Source of the DNA: Pseudomonas sp. PB120
GTDB lineage: Bacteria > Pseudomonadota > Gammaproteobacteria > Pseudomonadales > Pseudomonadaceae
Direction of reading: 5' to 3'
Assembly (NCBI RefSeq): GCF_009761815.1
Contig: NZ_RWIN01000088.1
Span: 18,518-82,517 of the forward strand
DNA: 64,000 nucleotides
The translations under genes and the position numbers were made by a program. Of the stretch, positions 17,744-26,454 are shown piece by piece; within the stretch, counting starts at the first letter, position 1, and every line of letters begins with the position of its first letter. Under the pieces are notes generated by a model, which searched no databases, was not told the DNA's origin, and saw only the letters and a program-made list of their open reading frames with translations.

Positions 17744-19060
17744 ATGGATACCCTCGCACAACTGCGCGCCGGCACGCTGGCGGGCATCACCCGCCTGGAC
17801 CTCGTTTGCGGACTGACGGAATTCCCCCGGGAAATCTTCGACCTGGCGGACTCGCTGGAAGTGCTCAACCTCAGCGGCAATGCCTTGAGCAGCCTGCCGG
17901 ATGACTTGCACCGGCTGACCCGCCTGCGCGTGCTGTTCTGCTCGGACAACCTGTTCACCGAGCTACCCGCGAGCCTCGGTCAATGCGCCGCACTGACGAT
18001 GATCGGCTTCAAGGCCAACCGCATCGAAAACGTCCCGGCCACTGCCCTGCCTCCGTTGTTGCGCTGGCTGATCCTCACCGATAACTGCATCCGTGAGCTG
18101 CCGACCGAGCTGGGCCATCGCCCGCATCTGCAAAAACTCATGCTCGCCGGCAACCGCTTGCAGCGTTTGCCTGAAAGCCTGGTTCATTGCCATCGACTCG
18201 AACTGATCCGCATCGCCGCCAACCAGTTGACCGAGCTGCCCGAGTGGCTGCTGTCCCTGCCGAGCCTGACCTGGCTGGCCTACGCCGGCAACCCTCTGGA
18301 AACCGAAGCCGATGGCGCCGCCCTCGAAGCGACGGCCACCATTCCCTGGTCCGCGCTACGCCTGGAACAGCCGCTGGGCGAAGGCGCCTCGGGGGTCATC
18401 TATCGGGCGGCATGGGAGCGGCCGGCACAACCGGCCATGCAGGTCGCGGTCAAACTCTACAAAGGCGAAATGACCAGCGATGGCTCGCCATTACACGAAA
18501 TGAACGCCTGCATCACGGCGGGCCTGCACCCGAATCTGATCCGGGTCGAGGGACGGATCGTCGAGCACCCCCAGGCCCAGGCGGGTCTGGTGATGCAACT
18601 GATCGACCCGAGTTACCGCAATCTTGCCGCACTCCCGAGCCTGGCGTCCTGCACCCGGGACGTCTACGCCGACGACACCCGGTTCAGCGCCGCCGTGGCC
18701 TTGCGTATCGCCCGTGGCATCGCGGCGGTGGCCGAGCATTTACACCGCCAGGGCATCACCCACGGCGACCTGTATGCCCACAATATCCTGTGGGACGAAC
18801 ACGGCGATTGCCTGTTGGGGGACTTTGGCGCGGCGTCATTCCACGCGACGCAGGACAGCCTCGAAAGCCGTGCCTTGCAACGGATTGAAGTGCGGGCGTT
18901 CGGCATTTTGCTGGGGGAATTGCTGGAGCGGATCGACTCGGGGTTGAGCGATGAAAGTCGGGCGCAGCTGGAGGCGTTGCAGCAGCGCTGCTGTCAGCCG
19001 GAGGTGCTGGCGCGGCCGGGGTTCAGCGAGATAGTGCAGGCATTAGCTGCATCCAACTGA
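17744..19060 (+). CDS. Leucine-rich repeat / protein kinase fusion
   Basis: A 438-residue cytoplasmic protein with no signal peptide. Residues about 15-185 hold six or seven leucine-rich repeats of the LxxLPxxLxxLxxLxxLxLxxN type. Residues about 205-435 form a eukaryotic-like protein kinase: glycine loop LGEGASGVIY at 211-220, ATP lysine K237 in VAVKLYK, catalytic loop HGDLYAHNIL with D342, and GDFGAAS with D360. The arginine of the usual HRD is replaced by Gly, as in kinases that need no activation-loop phosphorylation. The repeats probably select the partner. The target is unknown, and no phosphatase or FHA gene lies beside it. I recall similar fusions annotated in other pseudomonads. Confidence 0.88.
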   Translation: MDTLAQLRAGTLAGITRLDLVCGLTEFPREIFDLADSLEVLNLSGNALSSLPDDLHRLTRLRVLFCSDNLFTELPASLGQCAALTMIGFKANRIENVPATALPPLLRWLILTDNCIRELPTELGHRPHLQKLMLAGNRLQRLPESLVHCHRLELIRIAANQLTELPEWLLSLPSLTWLAYAGNPLETEADGAALEATATIPWSALRLEQPLGEGASGVIYRAAWERPAQPAMQVAVKLYKGEMTSDGSPLHEMNACITAGLHPNLIRVEGRIVEHPQAQAGLVMQLIDPSYRNLAALPSLASCTRDVYADDTRFSAAVALRIARGIAAVAEHLHRQGITHGDLYAHNILWDEHGDCLLGDFGAASFHATQDSLESRALQRIEVRAFGILLGELLERIDSGLSDESRAQLEALQQRCCQPEVLARPGFSEIVQALAASN

Positions 19061-19083
19061 AGTATTGAAGGCACCCAAAACCT

Positions 19084-19174
19084 GTGGCGAGGGAGCTCGC
19101 TCCCGCTCGGTTGCGCAGCAGCCGTCGCGTTTGGGACGGCTGCGCCCTCCAGCGGGAGCAAGTTCCCTCGCCAC
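19084..19174. repeat. Inverted repeat, GTGGCGAGGGAGC family
   Basis: The arms GTGGCGAGGGAGCTCGCTCC and a near-complement ending CCCTCGCCAC are separated by about 40 bases that hold a second inner inverted pair (GCAGCCGTC with GACGGCTGC). This variant differs from the main REP type and lies between convergent genes. Confidence 0.82.
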
Positions 19175-19198
19175 ATTAGAATTTACAAACTGTTCAGA

Positions 19199-19906
19199 TT
19201 ATCCGGCCAATCCAACAAACATATCCTGCACATCATCATGGTTATCGAGGCCTTCCAGGAACGCTTCGACTTCAGCCATCTGCTCGTCGCTCAACCCGCT
19301 GACCGGGTTTTTCGGCTGGTAGCCCAACTTCGCCGACAGCACCGTGAAACCTTGCTCAGGCAGGGCTTTCTGCACGGCATCCAGGTCCGCTGGCTCGGTC
19401 AGGAACAGGGTCGTGCCCTCTTCTTCGCCCGGCTCGAAATCCTGGGCGCCCGCTTCGATGGCGGCCATTTCCGGATCGGCGTCAGGGCTGTCCGGGGACG
19501 CCTCGATCATGCCGACGTGGTTGAAGTCCCACGCCACCGAACCGGAAGCGCCCAACTGGCCCTTGCGGAATGCCACGCGGATTTCCGCGACGGTGCGGTT
19601 GATGTTGTCGGTCACGCATTCAACGATCAAAGGCACCTGATGCGGTGCGAACCCTTCATACGTCACGCGATGGTATTGCACGGTTTCGCCGAGCTGGCCC
19701 GAACCTTTCTTGATCGCACGTTCCAGGGTTTCACGGGGCATCGAGGCTTTTTTAGCCTGTTCCACGACCAGACGCAGGTGTGCGTTGGTGGAGACATCGG
19801 CACCGTTGCGCGCGGCAATGGTGATTTCCTTCACCAGTTTGCCGAAGATCTTGCCCTTGGCGTTAGATGCCGCTTCTTTGTGTTTAACCTTCCACTGTGC
19901 GCCCAT
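19199..19906 (-). CDS. YebC/TACO1-family protein, YeeN type
   Basis: A 235-residue protein of the YebC/PmpR/TACO1 family. Members were described as transcription regulators; more recent work links the family to translation. Visible family features are the N-terminal [21 protein letters not shown], the YEGFAP motif, NRTVAEIR, and [10 protein letters not shown] near 120. The N-terminal sequence follows the shorter E. coli YeeN form rather than YebC, whose gene usually sits by ruvC. No ruv genes are nearby, so this is probably the second, YeeN-type paralogue. Confidence 0.9.
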   Translation of the reverse strand: MGAQWKVKHKEAASNAKGKIFGKLVKEITIAARNGADVSTNAHLRLVVEQAKKASMPRETLERAIKKGSGQLGETVQYHRVTYEGFAPHQVPLIVECVTDNINRTVAEIRVAFRKGQLGASGSVAWDFNHVGMIEASPDSPDADPEMAAIEAGAQDFEPGEEEGTTLFLTEPADLDAVQKALPEQGFTVLSAKLGYQPKNPVSGLSDEQMAEVEAFLEGLDNHDDVQDMFVGLAG

Positions 19907-20105
19907 TACTCACTCTCTTATCTGTGGCGCCGAGACATCTATTGGCCGACGCTTTGCGCAAGTTTATACGGCCTAAAGTTGGCAATCGACCAAAAATTCG
20001 AACGACGAATCGACTTCTTCACCAATGGTTGTAGGGCGATTCTGAAAAGTCGATTTGCGATATCCCTGAACAGCTGCGGTTTCGTACCCTCTGCTCCCGG
20101 ATTCC

Positions 20106-21461
20106 ATGACAGAAGCGCAATTGATGCATAACGACAAGGAAAGCCCCTACACACTGACGCTCCTCGATGGCGCATCAAGTTGGCAGGTAGTGCAGTTCAG
20201 CGGCCACGAAGCCCTCAACCAACCTTTTCGGTTCGACATAGAAGCCATCGGCCCAACGCCGGCAATGAGCCTTGACCAACTGCTGCAGCAACCGGTTTTC
20301 CTGAGCCTGGGGGATGACATCGGGATTCACGGCATTCTGCACAGTGCCAGCCGCGAGCAGCGCGGCCCGCAGCGGATCGGCTACCGCGTGGTGCTGGTGC
20401 CCTACCTGCAAAACCTCGACCGACAGCCGTCTCGCCGCGTCTTTCATCAACTCGACGTGCCCGCCATCCTGCGCCAATTGCTTGAGGAAAACGCCCTGCC
20501 CGCAGACAGCTATCGTTTTGAATTGCCGCACGGGCGCTATCCCGTTCGGCCTTTTTGCATTCAGTTCGATGAGAGCGACCTGGCGTTTGTGCAACGGCTT
20601 TGCGAAGAAGAAGGCATCCACTATCACTTCGAACATCAGCGCGACGGCCATGTGCTGGTGCTGGCAGATGATGGCCTGAGTTTTCCCCAGGAACCGCTGC
20701 TGATGCCCTTTCGCGACGAGGCCGCCCGTCATGGAAATGAGCCGCTGATCCGCGAGTTGTTCCAGTGCCGCACCTCGCCCCTGCTCACCGGGCCGGTCGC
20801 CCCGCAACACCTGCAACGCGAGCAACAGAGCCGCCGAATACTCGAGCGGCTGCGCTGTCGGCATCGGCAGATACAAGGACAAAGCAGCCACAGCGAATTG
20901 CGCAGCGGTCGCATCATTCAGGTGTCGGAACATCCGCTCCCACACTTCAACGATCAATGGCTGCTGACCGAGATCCGTCATCAGGGCCAACAACCGTCGC
21001 CCTTGACCCGGCACAGCCTCCGCGTGCCTCGGCGTTACAGCAATCAGTTCACCGCCATTCCCTGGTCAACGGTGTTCCGGCCCGAACTCTCACAGGTCAG
21101 GCCCAGCATTCCGGGCCTGCAGGCTGCGCGCGTACTCGGCCCTGTCGGGCAACCTCCGCCGCTGGATGAACACGGGCGAATACAGGTTCGTCTGTGGCCC
21201 TCGTCAAACCCTGTTGCCGACGACTCGACAGGCCTCTGGCTACCCGTGGCCCATGCAACCCCGGTGTCGCGGATGGACGCGTCCAGCCTGCCGGTCGGAG
21301 GTTCCGAGGTGCTGATCAATTTTCTGGACAGCGACCCGGACCGCCCGGTGTTGTGCGCCACCCGCGCCAACCCGCCAACGCCCCGAAGCACTGGCGAGCC
21401 GCGCAACGATGGCCGTCTGCTGCTCGACTGGCTGATCAATCGCTCGGACCTTGCACCCTGA
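20106..21461 (+). CDS. Short VgrG-like type VI spike protein
   Basis: A 451-residue protein of the VgrG family, the trimeric tip of the type VI secretion needle. Residues about 10-340 match the gp27-like base (YTLTLLDGASSWQVVQFSGHEALNQPFRF; QFDESDLAFVQRLCEEEGIHYHFEH), and about 345-430 form the gp5-like OB domain with DEHGRIQVRLWP and DSDPDRPVL. It ends just after the OB domain and lacks the beta-helix needle of usual VgrGs (600 residues or more). No effector, PAAR, Hcp, or other T6SS gene is adjacent; the next gene converges on it, leaving only 3 bases. It may be an orphan spike or a remnant. Confidence 0.85.
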   Translation: MTEAQLMHNDKESPYTLTLLDGASSWQVVQFSGHEALNQPFRFDIEAIGPTPAMSLDQLLQQPVFLSLGDDIGIHGILHSASREQRGPQRIGYRVVLVPYLQNLDRQPSRRVFHQLDVPAILRQLLEENALPADSYRFELPHGRYPVRPFCIQFDESDLAFVQRLCEEEGIHYHFEHQRDGHVLVLADDGLSFPQEPLLMPFRDEAARHGNEPLIRELFQCRTSPLLTGPVAPQHLQREQQSRRILERLRCRHRQIQGQSSHSELRSGRIIQVSEHPLPHFNDQWLLTEIRHQGQQPSPLTRHSLRVPRRYSNQFTAIPWSTVFRPELSQVRPSIPGLQAARVLGPVGQPPPLDEHGRIQVRLWPSSNPVADDSTGLWLPVAHATPVSRMDASSLPVGGSEVLINFLDSDPDRPVLCATRANPPTPRSTGEPRNDGRLLLDWLINRSDLAP

Positions 21462-21464
21462 CAC

Positions 21465-22856
21465 TCAGCCCTTGTCCGCCTTACCCGCCGCCGCAGCGAA
21501 TTTCGCCAGACGCACGTCCAGATGCCGTGGGCGGCGTCCGTGATCCTCGGCGCGCTCCTTGCGCCGGATCGCATTGCGCACCATCAGCGAGCCCAGGTAA
21601 CGAATCGGTTCCGGTGGAAAGTAGCCCAACGGGCCGTTGACCAACGGTGAACGCGTCCAGGCATTGTCGAGCCCCTGCACCATCGAAGCGAGAATCTGCC
21701 CGCCCATATGACAGGGGCCGACGCCGCTGCCGGAATAACCGAAACCGTAGAACACATTGCCGCTGGCGCTCATCTGGCCGAAAAACGGCAGCCCCGTCAC
21801 CGAGCGGTCCGACGGGCCGTTCCAGGTAGCCTCGACGCCTACGTCGGCAAACGCTGGGAAGAACTCACCCAGGCTGTGCTTCAGCAACCCGGCATAAGGC
21901 GACGGGTGATCGAACACCGGCAACATGCGCCCGCCATAGGCGAAGGTGTTACCACCCTTGCCGAGCATGATTCGACCGTCCGGGGTGTTGTGGTAGTAGT
22001 GCACGAAAATCCGCGAATCGAGCACCGTGACACCGCTGGTCAAGCCGATCTCATTGAGCAGGTCCGGCCGGGGTTCGGTGATCAACATGTCACTGGAAAC
22101 GATGGCCACGCTGCGCTCGAACTGCGCGAAGGCGCGGGCCATCCAGGCGTTCATCGCCAACACCACTCGGTCCGCGCGGACCGTGCCGCTCGGGGTGTGA
22201 ATGACCGCCGGTTTGCCTTCCTCGAGCCCCGTCATCGCGGTGTTCTCGTGAATCCTCACGCCCAGCTCCAGCGCCACCCGGCGCAAACCGCGCACCAGTT
22301 TGCCCGGCTGCACGCTCGCGGCGGCCGGGGAAAACCAGCCCTCCAGGTGCTTGCTGGAACCGGCCATGCGTTGCACATCAGCCACCGGTCTTTGCGTGAA
22401 GGAGTTGATGCCATTGCGCTCGAGTGCCGCGACCACCGCATCGGTCGAGCCACATTGAGCGCGGTTGGTCGCGGTGTAGAGCGTGCCGTCGAGGCGGTAA
22501 TCGGCGTCCACGCCGTACTGCTCGCAGAAGGTGCCAATGGCATAAATGCTGCGCTCGGATTCCTTGACCAGACGCACTGCCTCCTCGACGCCGAACAACC
22601 TTTCCAGCGTGAAATACTTGGCCGACCACGACAGCGCACAACCGCCGTTGCGCCCACTGGCACCCGCCCCGCAAATGTCGGCTTCGATCAGCAGCACATC
22701 CAGTTCGCGGTTCTGCTCCTTGAGCATGATCGCGGTCCACAACCCGGTGTAGCCACCGCCGACGATGCAGACATCCGCACGGACATCGCCCGCCAAGGGT
22801 TCGCACGGCGCGCAGGACTCCGCCTCCAGCGCCTGTTTCAGCCAGAAAGGTCTCAT
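21465..22856 (-). CDS. FAD-dependent amine oxidoreductase, AEP locus
   Basis: A 463-residue flavoprotein of the DAO/glycine-oxidase superfamily. The FAD motif VCIVGGGYTGLWTAIML begins at residue 29; SGRNGGCALSWSAKY and the C-terminal VFYGFGYSGSGVGPCHMGG match the PuuB/OrdL-like amine oxidases. It follows the OPA-type transporter by 10 bases on the same strand, so they form an operon that lies near phnW and phnX. From context I infer a substrate such as AEP or an N-alkyl derivative, yielding phosphonoacetaldehyde or AEP. I recall reports of flavoenzymes with such activities in AEP clusters, but cannot match this protein to one. GAGGAAACAACG precedes the ATG. Confidence 0.82.
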   Translation of the reverse strand: MRPFWLKQALEAESCAPCEPLAGDVRADVCIVGGGYTGLWTAIMLKEQNRELDVLLIEADICGAGASGRNGGCALSWSAKYFTLERLFGVEEAVRLVKESERSIYAIGTFCEQYGVDADYRLDGTLYTATNRAQCGSTDAVVAALERNGINSFTQRPVADVQRMAGSSKHLEGWFSPAAASVQPGKLVRGLRRVALELGVRIHENTAMTGLEEGKPAVIHTPSGTVRADRVVLAMNAWMARAFAQFERSVAIVSSDMLITEPRPDLLNEIGLTSGVTVLDSRIFVHYYHNTPDGRIMLGKGGNTFAYGGRMLPVFDHPSPYAGLLKHSLGEFFPAFADVGVEATWNGPSDRSVTGLPFFGQMSASGNVFYGFGYSGSGVGPCHMGGQILASMVQGLDNAWTRSPLVNGPLGYFPPEPIRYLGSLMVRNAIRRKERAEDHGRRPRHLDVRLAKFAAAAGKADKG

Positions 22857-22866
22857 CGTTGTTTCC

Positions 22867-24192
22867 TCAAGTACGCAGGGGTTTGACGCTCATCGCACGG
22901 TTCGGCACGAACGCGCTGTCGGCACGCAGGCCTGCCGGGCGACTGTTCCAGTGGGGGATCAACACCAGCGCTGAAAACAACGCGCAGCCGGCGAAGACAA
23001 TGAACACCGTGACCGAATCAAAGTAACCGGGCAGCAAGCCGCCGAGAATCGCCCCGACCGACCCGCAACCGTTGACGAAGCCGGCCGCCGTCGCGCCGGC
23101 CTTGGCGGTGCCGAAATCGATGGCTGCGGCGCCGCTGATCATTGAGTCCGGCCCGTACAGGGTCAGGCCCATGACAAACAGCAGTGCCACCACCAACATC
23201 ACACTGCCGGTGTGCAAGGCGCCCATGAACAGCGCCAGGGAAATGGTCAGCGCCATCAGGCTGATCACGCAGGCTGGCATGCGTCGGGCGCCGAACAGTT
23301 TGTCCGAGGCCAGGCCGAGCAGGATCGGCCCGAGCAGCCCGGCCAGTTCAAACGCCGTGGGGATGATCGCCGCGCCGACCTTGCCCACCGTCGGCATCTG
23401 CTCGAAGACAATCACCGGGCCCCACAACAGGATCGCGTAACGCGCCGGTTTCAGCAGAAAGTAGGCCAGGCCCAGCACCAGCACGGTGCGGTTGCGCAGG
23501 ATTTCCTTCAGCGGTTCCAGCACGCTGATCCGGCGTTGCGCATCGGCCTCTGCTGCAGTCAGCTCGGGTTCCGGCTCGACGGCCGGCAAGCCAACATCTT
23601 GCGGTGTGTTGCGTTGGAAAATAAAAAACAGCACGGCGACCAGCCCAACCACCGCCGCACTGGAAAGAAACGCCGCGTGCCAGCTGCCGATGAGCGTATA
23701 CGCCCACCAGCCGGCAAACGGCGAAGCCACGAGCCCGCCAAAGGCGTAGCAGGAACTCCATAGACCGAGCACCCGTCCACGCTGCTGGGCGGGAAAGAAA
23801 CTGCCGATGTTCTTGCACAGCCCCGACCAACCGGTGGACTGGGCCAGGCCTTGAATCAGCATGCAGGTGGCGAAAATCGGTAACGTTGCGAAGCTGCCCA
23901 TTACCAGCGCTGCCGCCGCTGAAATCAACAGCCCACCGAGCAATACGACCCGAGGACCAAAGCGGTCGGCGAGAATGCCCCAGGTGAATTGCCCGATGGC
24001 GTACGCCGTCAGGTAGATGGCGTCGAGGTTGGCCATGGCCATTTTGTCGAGCATGAAGGTGGGGTCTTCGCCGATCCCCAGTTTTGCCACGGAAAAAGCT
24101 TTGCGGGTGAAATAGAACGCCGCGTAAGCGAGCCAGGTGATCGCGAAGATCTGCACGCGCCAACGCTTGATGGTGCCGATGTGATTGTTCAT
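22867..24192 (-). CDS. MFS transporter, organophosphate:Pi antiporter type
   Basis: A 441-residue protein with about 12 membrane segments. The N-terminus (RWRVQIFAITWLAYAAFYFTRKAFSVAK) resembles GlpT and UhpT, the organophosphate:phosphate antiporter family; the YxxFYFxRK segment holds the arginine and lysine that in GlpT-like proteins contact phosphate. With a downstream flavoenzyme and nearby phnW/phnX, the likely cargo is 2-aminoethylphosphonate or a derivative, exchanged for phosphate. This is inferred from family and context. It is divergent from the LysR gene at 24459, which may regulate it. Confidence 0.84.
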   Translation of the reverse strand: MNNHIGTIKRWRVQIFAITWLAYAAFYFTRKAFSVAKLGIGEDPTFMLDKMAMANLDAIYLTAYAIGQFTWGILADRFGPRVVLLGGLLISAAAALVMGSFATLPIFATCMLIQGLAQSTGWSGLCKNIGSFFPAQQRGRVLGLWSSCYAFGGLVASPFAGWWAYTLIGSWHAAFLSSAAVVGLVAVLFFIFQRNTPQDVGLPAVEPEPELTAAEADAQRRISVLEPLKEILRNRTVLVLGLAYFLLKPARYAILLWGPVIVFEQMPTVGKVGAAIIPTAFELAGLLGPILLGLASDKLFGARRMPACVISLMALTISLALFMGALHTGSVMLVVALLFVMGLTLYGPDSMISGAAAIDFGTAKAGATAAGFVNGCGSVGAILGGLLPGYFDSVTVFIVFAGCALFSALVLIPHWNSRPAGLRADSAFVPNRAMSVKPLRT

Positions 24193-24458
24193 TGTGGTTC
24201 TGACCTCAGGGTGTGAGTGTGCCGGCAGAAATTAAGAAATAACGCCTGTTTTTTTATTGTTGAGCACTGCGATATCGCCTTGTCCCTTTGGGCGATACCG
24301 GTCAGATGAGTCCCGCAGTTGCACGCAGGCTCATGGCTCCGGGTGCTGTTCGACTGACCAGTCACCAGGGCTGAGGCGGATAAAAACAATTACTGATTAA
24401 TAAGTGAAATCGATTTATCGTATTTCCAAAATAAGCTCAGCTTGTTACTGGAGGTTCG
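24193..24458. promoter_or_regulatory. Divergent promoter region, transporter / LysR
   Basis: These 266 bases separate the OPA-type transporter from a LysR gene in the arrangement typical of LysR control. The part nearest the LysR gene is AT-rich, unlike the surroundings; at about 24393-24422 it holds TGATTAATAAG and ATCGATTTATCG, which could include a T-N11-A operator. The site is not defined by the sequence alone. Confidence 0.4.
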
Positions 24459-25331
24459 ATGTCGGTTTCCCACGCCCAACTCAAAGCCTTCCACGCCGTC
24501 GCGGTCCATGGAAGCTTTACCAAAGCCGCCGAGCGACTGTTTCTTACGCAACCGGCGATTTCCGATCAGGTGCGCAAGCTGGAAGAGCGTTTCGGCGTGC
24601 TGCTGTTCCATCGCAACAAACGCTCGGTGCGCCTGACCGACCTGGGTGAACGCTTGCTCAGCATCACCCAGCGGCTGTTTGTCATCGAAGCTGAAGCCCA
24701 GGAGTTGCTCCACGATTCCCGGGCGTTGCAGACCGGCAGCCTGATTCTGGCGGTGGACGCGCCGGTGCACGTGCTGCCGCAGATCGCGCGGTTCTGTGAA
24801 CGCTACCCCGGCATCAGCGTGAAAATCGAAACCGGCAACACCGATGAATCGTTGTTTCGGTTGTTCAACTATCAGGCTGACCTGGCGTTGCTGGGGCGTG
24901 AAGTCAGTGATGAACGACTGATCTCATTGCCGCTGCGCAATGACCCGATGGTGGCGTTCGTCTCGCGCAATCATCCGTGGGCGGATCGTGACTCCATCTG
25001 CCTCGCGGACCTGGATGACACGCCGTTGGTGCTGCGGGAAATCGGCTCGGTCACGCGACAGACCCTGGAGGAGGAAATGGCCCGGGCAGGGTTTCGCATT
25101 CGACCGGCGATCCAGGTGGAAGGCCGGGAAGCTGCGCGTGAAGCGGTGGTGGTGGGGATTGGGGTCGGTGTGGTTTCGGCGGCGGAATTTGGCGCGGACT
25201 CGCGGGTGTGTGCGCTGCCGATTACCGATTGCACACGGCGTCTGACGGAGACGCTGGTGTGCTTGCGCGAGCAGAGTTCACGGCGGGTAGTGGCGACGTT
25301 TCTGGAGATGGTGCGCGAAAGTCTGGTGTAG
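24459..25331 (+). CDS. LysR-family regulator, AEP transporter unit
   Basis: A 290-residue LysR regulator with an N-terminal winged helix-turn-helix (about 5-65, GSFTKAAERLFLTQPAISDQVRKLE) and a substrate-binding domain (about 90-285). The sequence resembles the phosphonate-locus LysR proteins next to phnW. GGAGG lies six bases before the ATG. It diverges from the transporter-flavoenzyme operon, its probable target; AEP or phosphonoacetaldehyde is a plausible inducer by inference. Confidence 0.88.
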   Translation: MSVSHAQLKAFHAVAVHGSFTKAAERLFLTQPAISDQVRKLEERFGVLLFHRNKRSVRLTDLGERLLSITQRLFVIEAEAQELLHDSRALQTGSLILAVDAPVHVLPQIARFCERYPGISVKIETGNTDESLFRLFNYQADLALLGREVSDERLISLPLRNDPMVAFVSRNHPWADRDSICLADLDDTPLVLREIGSVTRQTLEEEMARAGFRIRPAIQVEGREAAREAVVVGIGVGVVSAAEFGADSRVCALPITDCTRRLTETLVCLREQSSRRVVATFLEMVRESLV

Positions 25332-25343
25332 GCAGGTCCGGCC

Positions 25344-25469
25344 TCATCGCGAGCAGGCTCACTCCCACATTGGATCTCGGGCGTTCACAAAATCTCGGTG
25401 GGCAGGCTCGCTCCTACAGGGTTTGTGTACGCCGCAGATCCAATGTGGGAGTGAGCCTGCTCGCGATGG
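25344..25469. repeat. REP cluster, three copies
   Basis: Outer arms CATCGCGAGCAGGCTCACTC (25344 onward) and GGGAGTGAGCCTGCTCGCGA (to about 25467) face each other. A third, partial copy, GGCAGGCTCGCTCCTACAGG, lies between them at 25401-25420. The cluster lies between convergent LysR genes. Confidence 0.9.
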
Positions 25470-25481
25470 CCGCGCCTCGGT

Positions 25482-26345
25482 TTAACGGTTGGGCGCCAAC
25501 CCGAAGAACGCCTGGATCAAGCGCAAATCCCGTCGCCGCTCCATGCACCCGATCATGTGCCGGTTCACCAAGCCCTCCCCGATAATCGGCACCGCCACCA
25601 CCCGAGGGTCATGACTGACCTCCACCGAAGACACCACGCCCACCCCCAGATCCGCCGCCACGGCCTCGGTCACCGCCTCCCGACTGTCCAGCTCCAGCAA
25701 CACCCGCGGACTGACCTTCGCCTGCGCGCACGCCTCGTCAAACGTGCGTCGGGTTATCGAACTCGGCTCACGCAACACCATGATCACCTGATCCAGCTCC
25801 TTGAGCGGCACACCTTTGGATTTCTGCGCCCACGGATGACCTTCGGGCACCAGCGCACAAATCCGTGACTCGCTCAGCGCCTGCAAATGCAGGCCCTTGC
25901 GGGGTTCAACCTCGGTCAGCACCGCGACGTCGGCATGCTCGGACAACAACGCGCCCAAGGTTTCCTGGGCATTACCCAAGCGCAGGTTCACCGTGATCCC
26001 CGGGTACCGCGCGCGCAAACTGGCGAGCATCGGCATGACCATGTGCGGCCCGTCCGCCGCCACTTCCAGGCGCCCGGTGAGCAATTGCCGGTTCGCCTCC
26101 AGCATCACCTGCGCCTCTTCGGCCAGGCCGAACATCGCACGCGTGATTGCCGCCAGCTTGGTGCCCTCCTCCGTCAGCTCCACCCGTCGGGCGGTCCGTC
26201 GCAACAAGGTGATCTGGTAGTGCTCCTCCAACGCCTTGATGTGCCCGGTAACCGCCGGCTGGCTGATGAACAGCCGCGCGGCAGCCCGGGTGAAGCTGCC
26301 CTCTCGGGCCACCGCATCAAACGCGCGGAGCTGGAACAGGTTCAT
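25482..26345 (-). CDS. phnR: LysR-family regulator divergent from phnW
   Basis: A 287-residue LysR regulator: DNA-binding domain at about 1-62 (GSFTRAAARLFISQPAVTGHIKALE) and an inducer-binding domain after residue 90. It diverges from phnW across 109 bases, the usual place of PhnR in pseudomonad phnWX loci, which activates AEP degradation in response to AEP itself, often without need of phosphate starvation. The name rests on that position and on sequence similarity as I recall it. The other LysR at 24459 is a paralogue, so the locus has two related regulators. Confidence 0.85.
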   Translation of the reverse strand: MNLFQLRAFDAVAREGSFTRAAARLFISQPAVTGHIKALEEHYQITLLRRTARRVELTEEGTKLAAITRAMFGLAEEAQVMLEANRQLLTGRLEVAADGPHMVMPMLASLRARYPGITVNLRLGNAQETLGALLSEHADVAVLTEVEPRKGLHLQALSESRICALVPEGHPWAQKSKGVPLKELDQVIMVLREPSSITRRTFDEACAQAKVSPRVLLELDSREAVTEAVAADLGVGVVSSVEVSHDPRVVAVPIIGEGLVNRHMIGCMERRRDLRLIQAFFGLAPNR

Positions 26346-26454
26346 GAATAACCCTCACTGATGGTTGGCATAACAACAAACAATTTGATTGATAGCACGG
26401 CAAATTGCAATTTAAGCCCCGTAGCTTCATCCCATCGAATGCGAGGACATGAGA
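26346..26454. promoter_or_regulatory. phnR-phnW divergent control region
   Basis: The short AT-rich gap contains a perfect 12-base palindrome, AAATTGCAATTT at 26402-26413, 42 bases before the phnW start. It is a good candidate for an operator of the divergent LysR regulator. A second AT-rich stretch (CAATTTGATTGATAG) lies about 10 bases further upstream. Confidence 0.5.

Noticed and set aside
25344..25469. Possible CRISPR array from repeated units
   Set aside because: The units are palindromic REP sequences in opposite orientations with unequal spacing; no direct repeats with regular spacers and no cas genes.
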